From DSQQ01 sp964443075 (GTDB lineage: Bacteria; Chloroflexota; Anaerolineae; 4572-78; J111): a stretch of 14,221 nt of DNA. Positions 13,022 through 14,221 of the stretch are shown in pieces (position 1 is the first letter of the stretch; each line of letters begins with the position of its first letter). The stretch lies in NCBI GenBank assembly GCA_964443075.1, contig CAYUCB010000187.1, positions 1 to 14,221 on the forward strand, read 5' to 3'. The position numbers and the translations under genes are program-made. A model generated the notes under the pieces. It was given only the letters and a program-made list of their open reading frames with translations, was not told the DNA's origin and did not search any database.

Positions 13022-13026
13022 CAAAC
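13022..13026. repeat. Target site duplication CAAAC, right
   Basis: This is an exact copy of 7543-7547, directly outside the ACA right terminus. Confidence 0.9.
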
Positions 13027-13486
13027 CCCTCAACGGCCCAAGTAAGCAACCTGTTTAGCCTATCAATTGAGCCTCACCGGTTATGACAGACCCTATCAAA
13101 ATCTCACCCCTCAGCCCCTCACTTTTGAGTTAACCGCTCCAAACCTCTCACCCAAGCCTCAAATGGCCGTTATGTGACCACTTCCAGAGCCTACAGTCTG
13201 GGCGGTTCCTCATTACCCCACTTTCACCCTATAACCCGGCCAGTATTCAGCCGGCAAAAACTCCCTCAGCCCGCGACCCTCCACCCAGACCCGATACGAA
13301 GGGGGTGGTCAACCGGGGCGGCGTCCACTTTAGTCTATCAAGCCGCCTGATTTCAGTCACCCTCATCTCCTGTTTGTCTCCTACAGTCTGCGGCTTTGAC
13401 CACCCGGCGCAAGGTCTCCCCCCGAAACGACCGCAGACGGCGGACGGCTGACCGCTGTTTCGGTTAAATTCTTGTGAAAATCGTCC
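13027..13486. other. Non-coding right flank of the transposon
   Basis: I see no supported gene or RNA here. Stops are frequent in all frames. An inverted repeat GGGTGGTCAA (13303-13312) / TTGACCACCC (13396-13405) spans a GC-rich segment. A 42-codon open stretch (about 13040-13170, reading LTGYDRPYQNLTPQPLTFEL in one frame) looks faintly protein-like and could be a gene remnant. Confidence 0.35.
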
Positions 13487-13567
13487 ACAGATGACCCGGA
13501 TGGACACAGATAAAAAAAATCAAACAAGAAATCCGGGTAAATCCATTCAATCCGCGTCATCCGTGTC
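13487..13567. repeat. Inverted array of short ATCCGTGT-type repeats
   Basis: The left half (13487-13511) reads ACAGATGACCCGGATGGACA and more. The right half (13530-13567) holds four units of about ten bases (ATCCGGGTAA, ATCCATTCA, ATCCGCGTC, ATCCGTGTCC), which are on average the reverse complement of the left. An A-rich loop lies between. It has the look of a dispersed intergenic repeat family, and could form a hairpin. Confidence 0.6.
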
Positions 13568-13617
13568 CCCATCGAGAATCATAGGCTAAATTCCCTACCC
13601 TGCTCGTAATTTGCCTC

Positions 13618-13646
13618 TTGACCCATCTCTTGGGCCTTTCTATACT
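13618..13646 (+). promoter_or_regulatory. Promoter of the response regulator gene
   Basis: TTGACC (13618-13623) and TATACT (13641-13646) are separated by exactly 17 bases, a near-consensus housekeeping promoter. The start codon follows 32 bases after the -10, leaving room for a leader with AGGAGG at 13664-13669. Confidence 0.75.
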
Positions 13647-13678
13647 GGACAGTAAACACTCTCAGGAGGCCAACCCCA

Positions 13679-14221
13679 ATGAACCCAACCCCGCTCAAAC
13701 GAATCTTAATCGTGGACGATCATCCCCAGTTACTGCACGAACTTCAACTTGTGCTGGCCGAAACTGGCGAATACGAGGTACTGACCGCCCAGGACGGCGA
13801 CGAAGCCCTGGCCATTTTGCAGGCCCAGCCGGTGGATATGATTGTAGCCGATATCGGCATGCCCCGCATGAGCGGCTACGAACTGTACGAGCACGTTCGG
13901 GCCAACCCGACCAAGCCGCAGTGGGCCATCGTGCCCTTTGTCTTTCTGAGCGGGCGCGGCCTGGCCAGCGACATCCGCTATGGCAAAGCCCTGGGCGCGG
14001 ACGACTACCTGACCAAGCCGGTCAAACCGGAGGATTTGCTGGCGGTCATCCGGGGCAAGCTGCGCCACCAGCAGGGGCTGCGCCGCTTGATTGACCAGGC
14101 GGCGGTGGTGGTCATCCGCCTGAAGGTGGGCGGACGGCTCTTTCGGTTTGACACCCGGCAGTACCGGCTCTGGGTGGACGAGCAGGAGGTGAGCCTGTCG
14201 AGCAAGGAGGCCCTGCTGCTG
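13679..14221 (+). CDS. Response regulator, receiver plus winged-helix start, cut by window end
   Basis: The frame from the ATG at 13679 (AGGAGG nine bases upstream) stays open to the window edge, giving 181 residues. Residues 7-125 form a receiver domain: acid pair D13/D14 (VDDH), phospho-acceptor D58 in IVADIGMP, S91, and K113 in LTKPV. A short linker rich in Arg/Gln leads to the beginning of an OmpR-type effector domain (VGGRLFRFDTRQYRLWVD, LSSKEALLL), whose recognition helix is beyond the window. It would be phosphorylated by an unseen histidine kinase and bind DNA. The effector part is closely related to the broken fragment at 5614-5808, so this gene family is repeated in the genome. Confidence 0.92.
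   Translation, partial: MNPTPLKRILIVDDHPQLLHELQLVLAETGEYEVLTAQDGDEALAILQAQPVDMIVADIGMPRMSGYELYEHVRANPTKPQWAIVPFVFLSGRGLASDIRYGKALGADDYLTKPVKPEDLLAVIRGKLRHQQGLRRLIDQAAVVVIRLKVGGRLFRFDTRQYRLWVDEQEVSLSSKEALLL

Noticed and set aside
13027..13486. tRNA or attachment gene at the transposon flank
   Set aside because: No cloverleaf-forming sequence, TTCRA-type T-loop or CCA end was found on either strand near the insertion.
13618..14094. 158-codon + strand frame over the response regulator
   Set aside because: It is an out-of-frame reading, Arg/Pro/Gly-rich and without domain signatures; the true frame starts at 13679 with a clear receiver domain.

Overview
The window looks like an accessory region of a GC-rich, filamentous or multicellular-type bacterium. 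Chloroflexota (Anaerolineae-like) is my best guess, from the ParM/WGR/FtsK gene mix and the response-regulator style; this is an inference, since no rRNA or other marker gene is present. All confident genes lie on the + strand.

1-5620 is a plasmid-like or integrative-element backbone with high GC and tightly packed, often overlapping genes. In order it holds a helical protein cut by the window start, a small membrane protein, an FtsK/TraB-type DNA-pumping ATPase split by a one-base frameshift, an actin-like ParM protein, a small ribbon-helix-helix (ParR-like) protein preceded by a regular operator array, a WGR-domain protein, and a replication-initiator-like protein with a DnaA domain I. An intrinsic terminator, a series of TGTGAC dyads and an AT-rich stretch follow, and I read these as a replication-origin-like or control region. 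Together the genes suggest replication (Rep + dyads), partition (ParM + RHH) and DNA transfer or translocation (FtsK-like).

5342-5617 is repeated at 7189-7465. Copy B even keeps the last seven codons of the Rep-like gene, so it is the footprint of a second, lost copy of the element. Between the copies lie a degenerate response-regulator fragment (5614-5808), closely related to the intact gene at the right edge, and an isolated sulfotransferase gene.

7548-13021 is a complete, cargo-free Tn7-like transposon of 5,474 bp. It carries a tnsA-tnsB fusion (frameshifted between the first and second catalytic aspartates), tnsC, and a TnsD-like tniQ. Its ends were found at base resolution: TGT...ACA termini, TnsB-type binding sites at both ends, and a perfect 5-bp target duplication CAAAC. 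Its base composition is visibly more AT-rich than its surroundings, as expected for transferred DNA.

13022-14221 holds a non-coding stretch with a dispersed-repeat-like element, then a well-formed promoter and a response-regulator gene that runs off the window. Both frameshifts (near 1098 and 9360) are cured by removing one base, so either may be an assembly error rather than a real lesion.
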